From assembly GCF_002158995.1 (NCBI RefSeq), contig NZ_LOHF01000010.1, forward strand, positions 130,945 to 194,944: a stretch of 64,000 bases of DNA, read 5' to 3'. A program made the translations under genes and the position numbers. This stretch comes from Pseudomonas caspiana. Its GTDB lineage: Bacteria; Pseudomonadota; Gammaproteobacteria; Pseudomonadales; Pseudomonadaceae. The notes below the pieces were generated by a model. It worked only from the letters and a program-made list of their open reading frames with translations. It was not told the DNA's origin and did no database searches. Numbering within the stretch: position 1 is the first letter of the stretch; each line of letters opens with the position of its first letter. Below, piece by piece: positions 45,199-53,818 of this stretch.

Positions 45199-45786
45199 GT
45201 GAACGAATTTATTGCTCCAGTGGACCCGGCCAAGGCCTATCGCTTGCTCAACCACGGGCCTACGGTATTGGTTTCGGCCCGGCATGACGGAGTTGACAAT
45301 GTCATGGCCGCTGCCTGGGCCTGCGCGCTGGATTTCATGCCCGCCAAACTCACCGTGGTCCTCGACAAAATCGCCAAGACTCGTGAGCTGGTTGAGCAAA
45401 GCGGTGTCTTCGTGATTCAGGTGCCAACGGCGGCGCAGTTGCGGCTCACCCACGATGTGGGCACGCGCAGCCTCTCCGACGAGGCTGATAAACTGCAGCG
45501 CTCAGGCGTGGAGCTGTTCCGTATCCCTGGGCACGACCTGCCGTTCGTGGCTGGATGTTCCGCCTGGTTGGCGTGTCGCCTGATACCCGAGCCGCACAAT
45601 CAGTCGACCTATGATTTATTCATCGGCGAAGTCATTGGCGCGTGGGCTGACACCCGTGTGTTCAAAGACGGACACTGGCACTTTGAAACAGCCGACCCGG
45701 CGTGGCGCAGTTTGCATTACATCGCGGGTGGGCACTTTTATGCGATTGGTGACGCGCTGGATGTTGAGGTTGCAGACGAGAAATGA
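45199..45786 (+). CDS. Flavin reductase-like (FMN-binding split-barrel) protein
   Basis: The 195-residue protein has a flavin reductase split-barrel: VSARHDGVDNVMAAAWACALDFMPAKLTVVLDK and VIQVPTA, then DEADKLQRSGVE. It probably binds FMN/FAD and reduces it with NAD(P)H for an oxygenase or acts as an oxidoreductase itself. It starts at GTG 45199 with a GAGAGG box 8 bases upstream, and is probably co-transcribed with the aminotransferase. Confidence 0.88.
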   Translation: MNEFIAPVDPAKAYRLLNHGPTVLVSARHDGVDNVMAAAWACALDFMPAKLTVVLDKIAKTRELVEQSGVFVIQVPTAAQLRLTHDVGTRSLSDEADKLQRSGVELFRIPGHDLPFVAGCSAWLACRLIPEPHNQSTYDLFIGEVIGAWADTRVFKDGHWHFETADPAWRSLHYIAGGHFYAIGDALDVEVADEK

Positions 45787-45872
45787 TGCGTGCAATACGC
45801 CATGCAGAAGCCTGCATGGCGGACAAAGCTGGAGTTACTGCCGTTCAATAGAGAACGCAGTATCGCGGGCTG

Positions 45873-46535
45873 TCACTTTTTCACGACGTGACTGGTGGAG
45901 AGGTTGCTGTAGGTGACTTTCCCGCCTTCGGTGGGGTAGCCGACGTTGTCCAGGGTGTATACCCCGGCCTTGAAGTAAAAATCGTAGCCATACCACGCGG
46001 GGTTCAGGGTGGTCTGCGCGGCGACGTCGTTGATCAGCACCGTAAGCTTGCCGGTGGGCGCCATCTGGATCGAGTAGGTGAAGGCCTTGTTCATGGGCAT
46101 GGGAGTGCTGTACATCACCGGGCTTTTATCGTCCGCCGGTTTGACGCGATATTCCAGGTCGACGAAACCGCCTTTGGCGGTGTAGCGGTAGACCATTTTC
46201 AGCAAGGGCGTCGGCGCGTTCTTGGCATGGATCTGCGCCACCACAATCTTGCCCGTCGACGGTACCTGATTGACCGTCAGTGCGCCGATCATGGTGTTGG
46301 TCCCGCTGTTGTACAACCAGTTCCGTGCGGTGCCATTGGGCAGGGTTTCGCGCAATTCCGTGCGAGGGAAGTCACTGGTGCCGGAGTGCGAGCCGGTCAC
46401 GGGCGCCCACATCACGATACCGTTGCTGCTGACTTTGAAGTAAGGGTTATTAATGCTGCTGACACGCGCCGTCGCCACGGTGAGCGCTGGCGTTTCGATG
46501 GGCAGGGTAAGGTTCCAGACACTGAGGTCGATCAT
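45873..46535 (-). CDS. Polysaccharide lyase family 7 (alginate lyase-like)
   Basis: The 220-residue protein has the three PL7 core motifs: RTELRE, QIH and YFKAGVYTLD, the catalytic Arg, His, Tyr and Gln positions being met. It cleaves alginate-type uronic acid polymers by beta-elimination. It resembles P. aeruginosa PA1167 in length and in lacking a signal peptide, which is unusual for a polysaccharide lyase. No alginate-utilisation genes lie nearby. Confidence 0.9.
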   Translation of the reverse strand: MIDLSVWNLTLPIETPALTVATARVSSINNPYFKVSSNGIVMWAPVTGSHSGTSDFPRTELRETLPNGTARNWLYNSGTNTMIGALTVNQVPSTGKIVVAQIHAKNAPTPLLKMVYRYTAKGGFVDLEYRVKPADDKSPVMYSTPMPMNKAFTYSIQMAPTGKLTVLINDVAAQTTLNPAWYGYDFYFKAGVYTLDNVGYPTEGGKVTYSNLSTSHVVKK

Positions 46536-46926
46536 GGGGCTCTCGCACGGGCAATGCGCCCGACCAGTCCCGGGACGCTGCGTGCTTTAACGGCAAGCCA
46601 GGCGTTTGGTTGATAGCCGTTGGGCTGATGGCGAGTGCGCAGACGACAGACGGCAAATGTTCCTCAGGCTCCTGCAATTTCGTGGGAACGAATTTATCCG
46701 GGAAAAACGGGGTTTCATGTGGTCCGAGCAGCTCATCGCGGGCAAGCCCGGTTCCCACAGGATTCACTGATGACGTGGGACCGGCTTTAGCCGGGAAGAG
46801 GCCAATACATTCAGTCCATCTTTATCGTCAGAAATACCGCCTTCCCGGCTAAAGCCGGTCCCACGTTGGCTTGCGGGCAAACATGGAATCTCCCACAGGA
46901 CCATGACCCTCCTGACAGTCCGACTC
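46536..46926. repeat. Intergenic region with two palindromic elements
   Basis: No gene is seen in this 391-bp region. A degenerate element lies at 46681-46760 (CGTGGGAACG...CCGGTTCCCACAG). A perfect one lies at 46773-46866: ACGTGGGACCGGCTTTAGCC pairs with GGCTAAAGCCGGTCCCACGT, about 26-bp arms with a long loop. Confidence 0.9.
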
Positions 46927-47817
46927 TCAACGGGTTTGCACCAGCTCCAGAATCACATTCCCCGCCGCTTGCGGCTCGATCAGCAGGCGCTGTGAACCCG
47001 CTAGATGCGGCACTTTGTTGCTTTGGATAATGGCTCGCGCCGCATCCAGATCTTTAGTGTTGATGCGCAGTGCGATCGCGTGGGGTCGTTGTCTGGCGGC
47101 CTTCGGTAAGTCGACCCCGGCAAACTCGGTTTGCGCGGTCGTGAGCGACATGGCGCGTAGCAGTCCGCAGCCCGTGTCGGCCTCCAGCACATCGCCGTCG
47201 TAGCGAACTGAATCGCCGTACAGACCTTTCCAGCGAGCCTCGAGCTGAGCAGGGTCTGCCAGGTAAGTCACCGCGAGGATGCCGTCGGCACTGTTTGGGT
47301 GGTTCTGCCATCCAGGCACCCAGATCAGTTCCGGGCGGTGTTGATGGCATATGAAATTGGAAACATCCGGGTGCTCTTCGTCCATGAACAAACCCAACGA
47401 CACGACGGCTTCGTCCGGGCTGCCATCGGGCAAGGTCATTTTGCGTCGGAAGTCGATACGGCCCTGGCTGGCCAGCCCTGCTTTTGTCAGGCGTGAATAG
47501 TCAGCATCGGCATCCTTGCTGTGCAGGGCCACCAGCGAGACGCCTTCTTCGCCACGATCCAGAAACTTGCCCAATTGGCGGCCGAAGCAGAAGCCATCGA
47601 CTGAGTTGGTGCCGAATTTCGAGGCGTCATCTACTGCGATGATTTCGATGAAGTTGCTCGGGAACATCACCAGTGTCGTGACCGTGCCCCATGGGTGGTA
47701 GCTGACCGGCGACGGTTCAAAGCCCATCTTGCGGTACAACTCCAGGGTCTGCGGATGGTCGCGTACGGTCACCAGCGGATGATCGATACCTTGAGTGGAT
47801 TGGGCTGCTGCGGCCAT
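46927..47817 (-). CDS. VOC/glyoxalase-like domain protein
   Basis: The 296-residue protein begins with a VOC pattern (GIDHPLVTVRDHPQTLELYRKMGF) and has a second half of the same fold, as in the glyoxalase-like family of about this length. VOC proteins are metal-dependent enzymes or binding proteins; a specific activity cannot be named. The start lies one base after the stop of the serine acetyltransferase gene, so they form an operon. Confidence 0.88.
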   Translation of the reverse strand: MAAAAQSTQGIDHPLVTVRDHPQTLELYRKMGFEPSPVSYHPWGTVTTLVMFPSNFIEIIAVDDASKFGTNSVDGFCFGRQLGKFLDRGEEGVSLVALHSKDADADYSRLTKAGLASQGRIDFRRKMTLPDGSPDEAVVSLGLFMDEEHPDVSNFICHQHRPELIWVPGWQNHPNSADGILAVTYLADPAQLEARWKGLYGDSVRYDGDVLEADTGCGLLRAMSLTTAQTEFAGVDLPKAARQRPHAIALRINTKDLDAARAIIQSNKVPHLAGSQRLLIEPQAAGNVILELVQTR

Positions 47818-47818
47818 A

Positions 47819-48595
47819 TCATTGCTCCCGTTCGGTTATGGTCTTCGAGGTCAGGGTCGCGAGCGACTGCGGTGCGCTACCGACAACCTTTGCCGGTGTG
47901 CCCGCGACTACGGCGCCTGCAGGCACTGGTTTGAGCACTACCGCATTGGCAGCGACGATAGCTTTGGCACCGACTTCAATGTTGCCCAGCACGGTCGCAC
48001 CCGCGCAGATCAACGCGCCACGGCGGATCTTTGGATGGCGATCGCCGACTTCTGCCAGCGTGCTGCCCAAGGTCACGCCATGCCAAAGGCTGACTTCATC
48101 TTCTACTACGGCGGTCTCGCCAATAACCAGGCCGATGCCGTGATCGACAAACAGTGCCTTGCCCAATCGCGCTGCCGGGTGAATATCAATGCTCCAGGTA
48201 TTGGCTGCCCAGTTCTGCAACAGTACTGCGCTCTGCACATCGCCGTCGTTCCACAAAGCGTGGCCGAGACGATAAGCCTGAACCGCCAGGATGCCGCGGA
48301 AAGTCAGGAAAGCAGTCAGGTGATCAGGACAGGCCGGGTTGACGATGACCAGATGGTTGATATCCGCCGCTGCGTTGGATGCAATATCGGGATTGGCCCG
48401 AATGATGTCGGCGAACCAGCTCGTCAGATCGGCGTCGTCGGCCTGCTCTTTGAGTTGCCGGGAGAGGTTTGCCGCCAGGGCGGTGGCGAAGGAGGGCTGC
48501 GACAGAATCCCTTGTTCCACATACTGGCTCAAGACAGGGTTACGATCAGCCAACTGCCGGGCCTGATCTTGCAGACGCTGCCAAAGGGCATCCAT
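47819..48595 (-). CDS. Serine O-acetyltransferase (EpsC/CysE-like)
   Basis: The 258-residue protein has an alpha-helical N-terminal domain with the serine acetyltransferase pattern FRGILAVQAYRLGHALWNDG and a C-terminal left-handed beta-helix of hexapeptide repeats (IDIHPAARLGKALFVDHGIGLVIGETAVVED, then GVTLGST, then GAGATVLGNIEVGAKAIVAANAVVLKPVPAGAVVAGTPA). It makes O-acetylserine from serine and acetyl-CoA, for cysteine synthesis. The ATG at 48595 follows a GGAGAACG box; the upstream start would extend through an intergenic element. Confidence 0.9.
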   Translation of the reverse strand: MDALWQRLQDQARQLADRNPVLSQYVEQGILSQPSFATALAANLSRQLKEQADDADLTSWFADIIRANPDIASNAAADINHLVIVNPACPDHLTAFLTFRGILAVQAYRLGHALWNDGDVQSAVLLQNWAANTWSIDIHPAARLGKALFVDHGIGLVIGETAVVEDEVSLWHGVTLGSTLAEVGDRHPKIRRGALICAGATVLGNIEVGAKAIVAANAVVLKPVPAGAVVAGTPAKVVGSAPQSLATLTSKTITEREQ

Positions 48596-48748
48596 GGCGT
48601 TCTCCTTTTTGGGGTGGTCCGAGTATGGGCAGGCAAAGGGGGCGCTATCAATCCTTTCGGGGCTGCAGCTCTGTTGCTTTTTTCGCAACTCTGGATGGCG
48701 GTCGCTTGCGGTGCTGCAAACTGCCCGCAAGCTTGCCCCTACGCTCAA

Positions 48749-48844
48749 CTTGTAGGACTGGCTTTGGTCGGGAGACCGGTATTTTTGCCGAAGGCAATCA
48801 AGCGACTTTCTCGAAGCCCTCACGGCTGAAGCCGGTCCTACAAG
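48749..48844. repeat. Palindromic element (CTTGTAGGAC type)
   Basis: CTTGTAGGACTGGCTTTGGT pairs, imperfectly, with the right arm CTGAAGCCGGTCCTACAAG. It resembles the 46773 element. The 48596-48892 gap holds no gene besides. Confidence 0.82.
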
Positions 48845-48892
48845 ATGAAATCCAGGTCCGGCAGTTTCGGAATGGTGAGATCCAGCCAGATG

Positions 48893-49780
48893 TCAAACCA
48901 GATACTTGTTAAACCACTCCAGCGTCCTGTCCCATGCAAGCTTGGCAGCCGCTTCGTCGTAGCGCGGAGTGGAGTCGTTATGAAAGCCATGGTTGGCGCC
49001 GGGATAAACATACGCCTGATACGTTTTGCCAGCCGCTTTCAGTGCCTGCTCATAAGCCGCTGCGCCTTCGTTGATGCGGGTGTCCAGTTCGCCGTAATGG
49101 ATCAGTAGCGGGGCCTTGATTCTGGGCACGTCTTCAGCTTTGGCCTGACGTCCATAAAAGGGCACCGCGGCGGCCAGTTCGGGATAGGCAACCGCTGCGG
49201 CGTTGGCGACACCGCCGCCATAGCAGAAACCGGTGATGCCGACTTTTCCGGTCGTTGCGTCATGCTTCATCATCCACTCGATGGCGGCGAAGAAGTCGTT
49301 CATGAGTTTTTCCGGGTCTACCGTCTGCTGCAATTCTCGACCTTTGTCATCATTGCCGGGGTAGCCGCCCACCGAGCTCAGGCCGTCAGGGGCGAGTGCG
49401 ATGAAACCGGCTTTTGCTACGCGGCGGGCAACGTCTTCGATATAGGGGTTCAGCCCGCGATTCTCATGCGCCACCACCACGGCGGGTAGTTTGCCGGTGG
49501 CTTTTGCCGGGCGAACCCAATAGCCGCGCACCTGGCCGTGACCTTTGGGGGAGGGGTAGGTGACGTACTCGGCGACGATGTCCGGGTCGGTGAACTCTAC
49601 CTGTTGGGCCATTGCGTAGTTCGGGCTCAACGAAGCAAGAACAGCGCTGGCGGTCAGGCCGAACACGGTGAAAGCCGCCGCGCGATCAAGGAATTCACGC
49701 CTGTTGATCTTGCCGTGGGCGTAGTAGTCGTACAACTCAAGCAATTCCGGGGAAAAATCTTTCGCGGTGAGACGCTCCAT
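48893..49780 (-). CDS. yghX: YghX-type dienelactone hydrolase-like protein, Tat-exported
   Basis: The 295-residue protein has a twin-arginine signal (NRREFLDRAAAFTVFG) ending near residue 48 and a dienelactone-hydrolase-like domain: nucleophile Cys186 in GFCYGGG, Asp in GELDTRIN, His in GANHGFHND. The region EFTDPDIVAEYVTYPSPKGHG is characteristic of YghX. Activity is probably that of an esterase or lactone hydrolase, but the physiological substrate is unknown. The ATG at 49780 follows GAAGGAG; the upstream start at 49978 runs through an intergenic element. Confidence 0.88.
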   Translation of the reverse strand: MERLTAKDFSPELLELYDYYAHGKINRREFLDRAAAFTVFGLTASAVLASLSPNYAMAQQVEFTDPDIVAEYVTYPSPKGHGQVRGYWVRPAKATGKLPAVVVAHENRGLNPYIEDVARRVAKAGFIALAPDGLSSVGGYPGNDDKGRELQQTVDPEKLMNDFFAAIEWMMKHDATTGKVGITGFCYGGGVANAAAVAYPELAAAVPFYGRQAKAEDVPRIKAPLLIHYGELDTRINEGAAAYEQALKAAGKTYQAYVYPGANHGFHNDSTPRYDEAAAKLAWDRTLEWFNKYLV

Positions 49781-50137
49781 CTGTTCGCTCCTTCTTCGGT
49801 GAGTCGGCTGATTAAAGCAGTCTTTGCCGGTGAGGCAAATGGGTGACACACCGCTGTTTTGCAGCAAACACGATTCCTGTAGGAGCGCACGAGCAGCGCG
49901 AGGCCGCGATAGCGATGTATCAGACAGGATGCCATCGTTGCTTCGCGGTGCTCGTGAGCTCCAGAAAAAGCATTCCAACTCGGATAGTCCTTTTTCTTGT
50001 TTGATGAGAGCGAGCGTGCCGGCAGATAGATTGTGCGTTGTGTGCTCTGTTCTGCTGGCAAGAGCGGGTATGATGGCGCCCCTTCGGGCCGAGCATGCCG
50101 GTCCGGGGATGCCTTAAAGTCTGGAGTCGCCACCTCG
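49781..50137. repeat. Divergent intergenic region with a palindromic element
   Basis: The 357-bp gap between YghX and the GNAT gene holds an element at 49876-49973 (CCTGTAGGAGCGCACGAGCA ... GTGCTCGTGAGCTCC) related to the tandem repeats at 6770. No gene is evident. Confidence 0.8.
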
Positions 50138-50842
50138 ATGTTCACCGTCACCCGCCTTGAAAACCCGCCACCCGAGTCGATCAAAAGCCAGATCATGAAG
50201 ATGGTGGTCGACTACGTCACTGATATCAGCATGGTCAATATTGCGCCCAGCAACCCTCTTTACAGCCTTTATCAATATGGCGTCGGCTACGAGGTTCACC
50301 TCTATATCGATGCCATGGATGGGTCAAAAGGGATCCCCGTTGAATTGATCGTCGCGCTGGATGCCGATGAGCCCGACACCGTTATCGGTTTCTTGCTGTA
50401 TCTGCCCGTCAAGGACGATCCCGAAGCGTGCGCGGTGGCGTTCATGGCAGTACAGACGAGACAGCGCCGTAAAGGCGTGGCGAGGGCCATGTTGAAGAAG
50501 ATGACCGGTCGCTATCCGCATGCCGAGCTGGCCTGTCGCGCTGCGGCGGTTCCGCGTTTCGAGGCGATGGGTTTTCAGGTACTGGCCGCTCGCGGTCCGC
50601 AGGTATTAATGAATACTTGGGATCACGGCACTGATGGCCTTGTGGCGGTCCTGGATGTCGCACCGATCTACAATTCGCTGGAGATTCGGCAAATTCACGC
50701 TTATTTACTTCAGCAGCACGGAAAACGGCCGATGATAGAGGCCGAGAAACAGCGTGATCGACATCTGGATCAACTAGCAAGACAGGCGAAAGCGCTGGTC
50801 GATGCGCGTCAGAGGCCCGCTTCGAACGAGACTATCGATTAA
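50138..50842 (+). CDS. GNAT-family acetyltransferase-like protein
   Basis: The 234-residue protein has a GNAT core in residues 80-160: VIGFLLYLPVKDDPEACAVAFMAVQ, then the acetyl-CoA loop TRQRRKGVARAMLKKM, then RFEAMGFQVL. The C-terminal 70 residues are helical and charged. The substrate is not known. The ATG at 50138 was chosen because the earlier start at 50033 lies within low-confidence leader sequence. Confidence 0.85.
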   Translation: MFTVTRLENPPPESIKSQIMKMVVDYVTDISMVNIAPSNPLYSLYQYGVGYEVHLYIDAMDGSKGIPVELIVALDADEPDTVIGFLLYLPVKDDPEACAVAFMAVQTRQRRKGVARAMLKKMTGRYPHAELACRAAAVPRFEAMGFQVLAARGPQVLMNTWDHGTDGLVAVLDVAPIYNSLEIRQIHAYLLQQHGKRPMIEAEKQRDRHLDQLARQAKALVDARQRPASNETID

Positions 50843-51265
50843 ATGCGCGTTTGATTATCGGTAAAAGTTCGCTCCAGAACCTGTATCCGATTACAATTAC
50901 CGTTCGCGGTTCCCGACACACGTGTACATATGTGCTTCACAACGCATGACCCTTTGTTACGCAAGTAGCAGATGTTGTTCCGTGAAAGACCTGGGTGCTG
51001 GTTGTAACGAGGTTGTCGGAGCAGCTTTGTTCTGACGATGTACCAAGAGATTCAATGTCACTCAGCAGCTGAAAACAATGGCAAACAAGAAGTCAGCTCA
51101 GGAGAGACAAGAGAGTGAGGTTGGTAGCAGTAAATCAGCCTTGTATGTCCAGTCGTTGGTCCTGCCGATTGCCGCAGTTCACGAGATGCCACGTCGCATG
51201 CGTGTAACCGGGCAGCTATTGCTCAGACTGACGAAGGGATGACGTTCTATCCTGGAAATCACAGT
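50843..51265. promoter_or_regulatory. Leader region of mqo
   Basis: This 423-bp gap probably holds the mqo promoter and 5' leader. It contains the palindrome ACACGTGT (50929-50936) and one candidate short ORF (51078-51242). No -35/-10 pair was clear enough to list. Confidence 0.4.
51078..51242 (+). CDS. Candidate leader peptide upstream of mqo (54 residues)
   Basis: An uninterrupted ORF starts ATG GCA AAC AAG AAG and ends TGA at 51240-51242. It is basic (many Lys/Arg) with a hydrophobic segment [16 protein letters not shown]. Its stop overlaps an ATG (51239) that opens an in-frame nine-codon extension of mqo, so the arrangement would allow coupling of translation. No clear ribosome binding site precedes it and I recognise no homologue. 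Confidence 0.25.
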   Translation: MANKKSAQERQESEVGSSKSALYVQSLVLPIAAVHEMPRRMRVTGQLLLRLTKG

Positions 51266-52918
51266 ATGTTAAAAAAAGTGAACACAGCCCTTCTGGGCCT
51301 GGCGATGTCGATGGGACTTTCGCCCTTGCATGCAGCTGAAGCAAAAAAAGTTGACGTATTGTTGATCGGCGGCGGCATCATGAGCGCCACTCTGGGCACC
51401 TGGCTCAACGAGCTGGAGCCGACCTGGACCATGGAAATGGTCGAGCGTCTCGACAAAGTCGCCGAAGAAAGCTCCAACGGCTGGAACAACGCCGGTACCG
51501 GTCACTCTGCCCTGGCCGAGTCCAACTACACCCCGTACGGTAAAGACGGCAAGATCGAGATCGCCAAGGCCATCGAGATCAACGAAGCGTTCCAGGTCAC
51601 CCGTCAGTTCATGGCGTGGCAGGTCAAGAACGGCGTATTGAAAAACCCGCATTCGTTCATCAATTCGACTCCGCACATGAGCTTCATGTGGGGTGACGAT
51701 AACGTGAAGTTCCTCAAGGCCCGCTACGAAGCGCTGAAAACCAGCCCACTGTTTGCCGGCATGCAGTACAGCGAAGATCAGGCTCAGATCAAACAGTGGG
51801 TTCCACTGATGATGGAAGGGCGTGACCCAAACCAGAAAATCGCCGCTACCTGGTCGCCGCTCGGTACTGATGCGAACTGGGGCGAAGTCACTCGCCAGTA
51901 CGTTGCCAACCTGCAGACCAAGCCTGTGTTTGACCTGAAATTGTCGAGCGAAGTCCAGGAAATCACGCGCAACAAGGACGGCAGCTGGCACGTTGAATAC
52001 AAAAACCTGAAAGACGGTACCAGCCACGGTACAGACGCGAAGTTCGTGTTTGTCGGTGCTGGCGGCGGGGCTCTGAAGCTGCTGCAAAAAGCTGATATCC
52101 CTGAAGCCCGTGAATACGGTGGCTTCCCGGTTGGTGGCTCGTTCCTGGTGACTGAAAATCAGGACATCGCTCTGCAGCACATGGCCAAGGCCTACGGCAT
52201 CGCCTCGACTGGCGCGCCACCCATGTCCGTGCCGCACCTGGATACTCGTGTCCTGGACGGTAAGCGCATGATTCTGTTCGGACCATTCGCGACCTTCTCC
52301 ACCAAGTTCCTCAAGGAAGGTTCTTACCTTGACCTGCTGTCGACCACCACGACCCATAACGTGTGGCCGATGACCAAGGTTGGCGTTGAGCAGTATCCGC
52401 TGATCGAGTACCTGGCAGGCCAGTTGATGATGTCGGATGACGACCGCTTCGCTGCGCTGAAAGAGTACTTCCCGCACGCCAAGAAAGAAGACTGGCGCTT
52501 GTGGCAAGCTGGTCAGCGTGTGCAGATCATCAAGCGCGACGCTGAAAAAGGCGGCGTGTTGAAGCTGGGTACCGAGGTTGTTTTCTCCCAGGATCGCTCT
52601 ATCGCTGGTCTGCTGGGCGCCTCGCCAGGTGCTTCGACTGCACCTCCGATCATGATCGATGTGCTTGAAAAAGCCTTCAAGGACAAGGTTGCTACTCCAG
52701 AGTGGCAAGCCCGTATGCGCCAGATCGTTCCGAGCTACGGCACCAAGCTCAATGGCTCGCCTGAGCGCGTTCAGCAGTCGTGGGATTACACCGCTGAAGT
52801 TCTGCAGCTGACCAAGCCGCCGGTAATTGACCCGGCAGCTTATCCTGCTGCAAGCGCTGCTCCGGCCAAGCCTGCAAAGCCACAGCCAAGCAATCCGGCT
52901 GCGGATATGGCTCTGTAA
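51266..52918 (+). CDS. mqo: Malate:quinone oxidoreductase
   Basis: The 550-residue flavoprotein oxidises malate to oxaloacetate and passes electrons to quinone at the inner membrane, a TCA-cycle step. It has the FAD motif [14 protein letters not shown], and the mqo landmarks [17 protein letters not shown] and [11 protein letters not shown]. The N-terminus [23 protein letters not shown] is a signal-like peptide, as in other Pseudomonas MQO proteins. The C-terminus ends in an Ala/Pro/Lys-rich tail. A terminator follows at 52983. An alternative in-frame ATG at 51239 would add nine residues. Confidence 0.95.
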   Translation: MLKKVNTALLGLAMSMGLSPLHAAEAKKVDVLLIGGGIMSATLGTWLNELEPTWTMEMVERLDKVAEESSNGWNNAGTGHSALAESNYTPYGKDGKIEIAKAIEINEAFQVTRQFMAWQVKNGVLKNPHSFINSTPHMSFMWGDDNVKFLKARYEALKTSPLFAGMQYSEDQAQIKQWVPLMMEGRDPNQKIAATWSPLGTDANWGEVTRQYVANLQTKPVFDLKLSSEVQEITRNKDGSWHVEYKNLKDGTSHGTDAKFVFVGAGGGALKLLQKADIPEAREYGGFPVGGSFLVTENQDIALQHMAKAYGIASTGAPPMSVPHLDTRVLDGKRMILFGPFATFSTKFLKEGSYLDLLSTTTTHNVWPMTKVGVEQYPLIEYLAGQLMMSDDDRFAALKEYFPHAKKEDWRLWQAGQRVQIIKRDAEKGGVLKLGTEVVFSQDRSIAGLLGASPGASTAPPIMIDVLEKAFKDKVATPEWQARMRQIVPSYGTKLNGSPERVQQSWDYTAEVLQLTKPPVIDPAAYPAASAAPAKPAKPQPSNPAADMAL

Positions 52919-52982
52919 TAAGCTTTATCGTCAAACGCATCGGGTTCAGGCGGTCAGCAATGGCCATTTGAAACCCGAACAG

Positions 52983-53020
52983 AAAACCCGGCACTGCTTT
53001 AGCGGCAGTGTCGGGTTTTT
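52983..53020 (+). terminator. Rho-independent terminator of mqo
   Basis: AAAACCCGGCACTGC (52983-52997) pairs with GCAGTGTCGGGTTTT (53005 onward), one mismatch, with a 7-base loop and a T-run. It is 65 bases after the mqo stop. Confidence 0.9.
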
Positions 53021-53214
53021 GCGTTTCAGCGCACGACAGATTTAAAACCGAGTACTAATAGCCACAAATAATTATGGGTTTAATCAGCTAAAGCGTCTGG
53101 TTTGAAAATCACGTTTGCCTGGCTTGATAAATAAGCTATGTTGTAAGACGTCGTATAAGACAACTCGATCTATACGCGTATTCCATCGCCAATAAACAAT
53201 AACAAGGAACAACC

Positions 53215-53649
53215 ATGAACAAGAGTTTCAAGCTGCTCGTTGCATTTCTCTGCCTGTTCGGCGGTTATACGGCTACTGCTCACGCTTCGGATCAAGCCGA
53301 TGTTGAAAAGGCTGTCGATAAACTTACTCAGGCCATGTGGCACAAGGATATTGCGCAACTGCAGGCGTTGACTGCTGACAACCTCACTTACGGTCATTCC
53401 AGCGGCAACATTCAGGACAAGAAGGCCTTTATCGCCGATATCGAAACTGGCAAAAGCGCATTCAACCGGCTTGAGATGCAGAAGCAGCAGGTCACCCTGT
53501 CAGGCGATACCGCTCTGGTGCGCAACCACTTCTCCGCTGAGGCGGTGAACAGCGGCAAGGTTGTGCCGACTGAAATCGAAAACTTCCAGATCTGGCAGAA
53601 GCAGGACGGCAAGTGGCTGCTGATCGGGCGTCAGGCATTCAAGTTCTGA
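53215..53649 (+). CDS. NTF2/DUF4440-type exported protein
   Basis: The 144-residue protein has a signal peptide (LLVAFLCLFGGYTATAHA) and a mature NTF2-fold domain (VEKAVDKLTQAMWHKDIAQLQALTADNLTYGHSSG, then GKWLLIGRQAF). These domains bind small ligands or act as isomerases; the function here is unknown. It is probably periplasmic. An AAGGA box precedes the ATG. Confidence 0.87.
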   Translation: MNKSFKLLVAFLCLFGGYTATAHASDQADVEKAVDKLTQAMWHKDIAQLQALTADNLTYGHSSGNIQDKKAFIADIETGKSAFNRLEMQKQQVTLSGDTALVRNHFSAEAVNSGKVVPTEIENFQIWQKQDGKWLLIGRQAFKF

Positions 53650-53686
53650 TGTGAGTGTAAGCACCGCTCTCATGACTGCACTGTCC

Positions 53687-53774
53687 GTTGGAGCGAGGCT
53701 TGCCCGCGAAGAACGATGACGCGATCTGCCTGACAGACCTCATCGAACGCTTAGCGGGCAAGCCTTGCTCCAAC
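53687..53774. repeat. Palindromic element (GTTGGAGCGAGGCTTGCCCG type)
   Basis: GTTGGAGCGAGGCTTGCCCG pairs with CGGGCAAGCCTTGCTCCAAC with two mismatches. It is followed at about 53790-53815 by a half-copy of the AGCCTTCGGCAGCTCCTACA type, an apparent composite. Confidence 0.85.
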
Positions 53775-53818
53775 AGGGCAATTGGTTTCGCAGCCTTCGG
53801 CAGCTCCTACAAGATTTG

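Noticed and set aside
51269..52708. 479-residue minus-strand ORF
   Set aside because: It is the antisense of mqo. Its length results from GC-rich codon bias.
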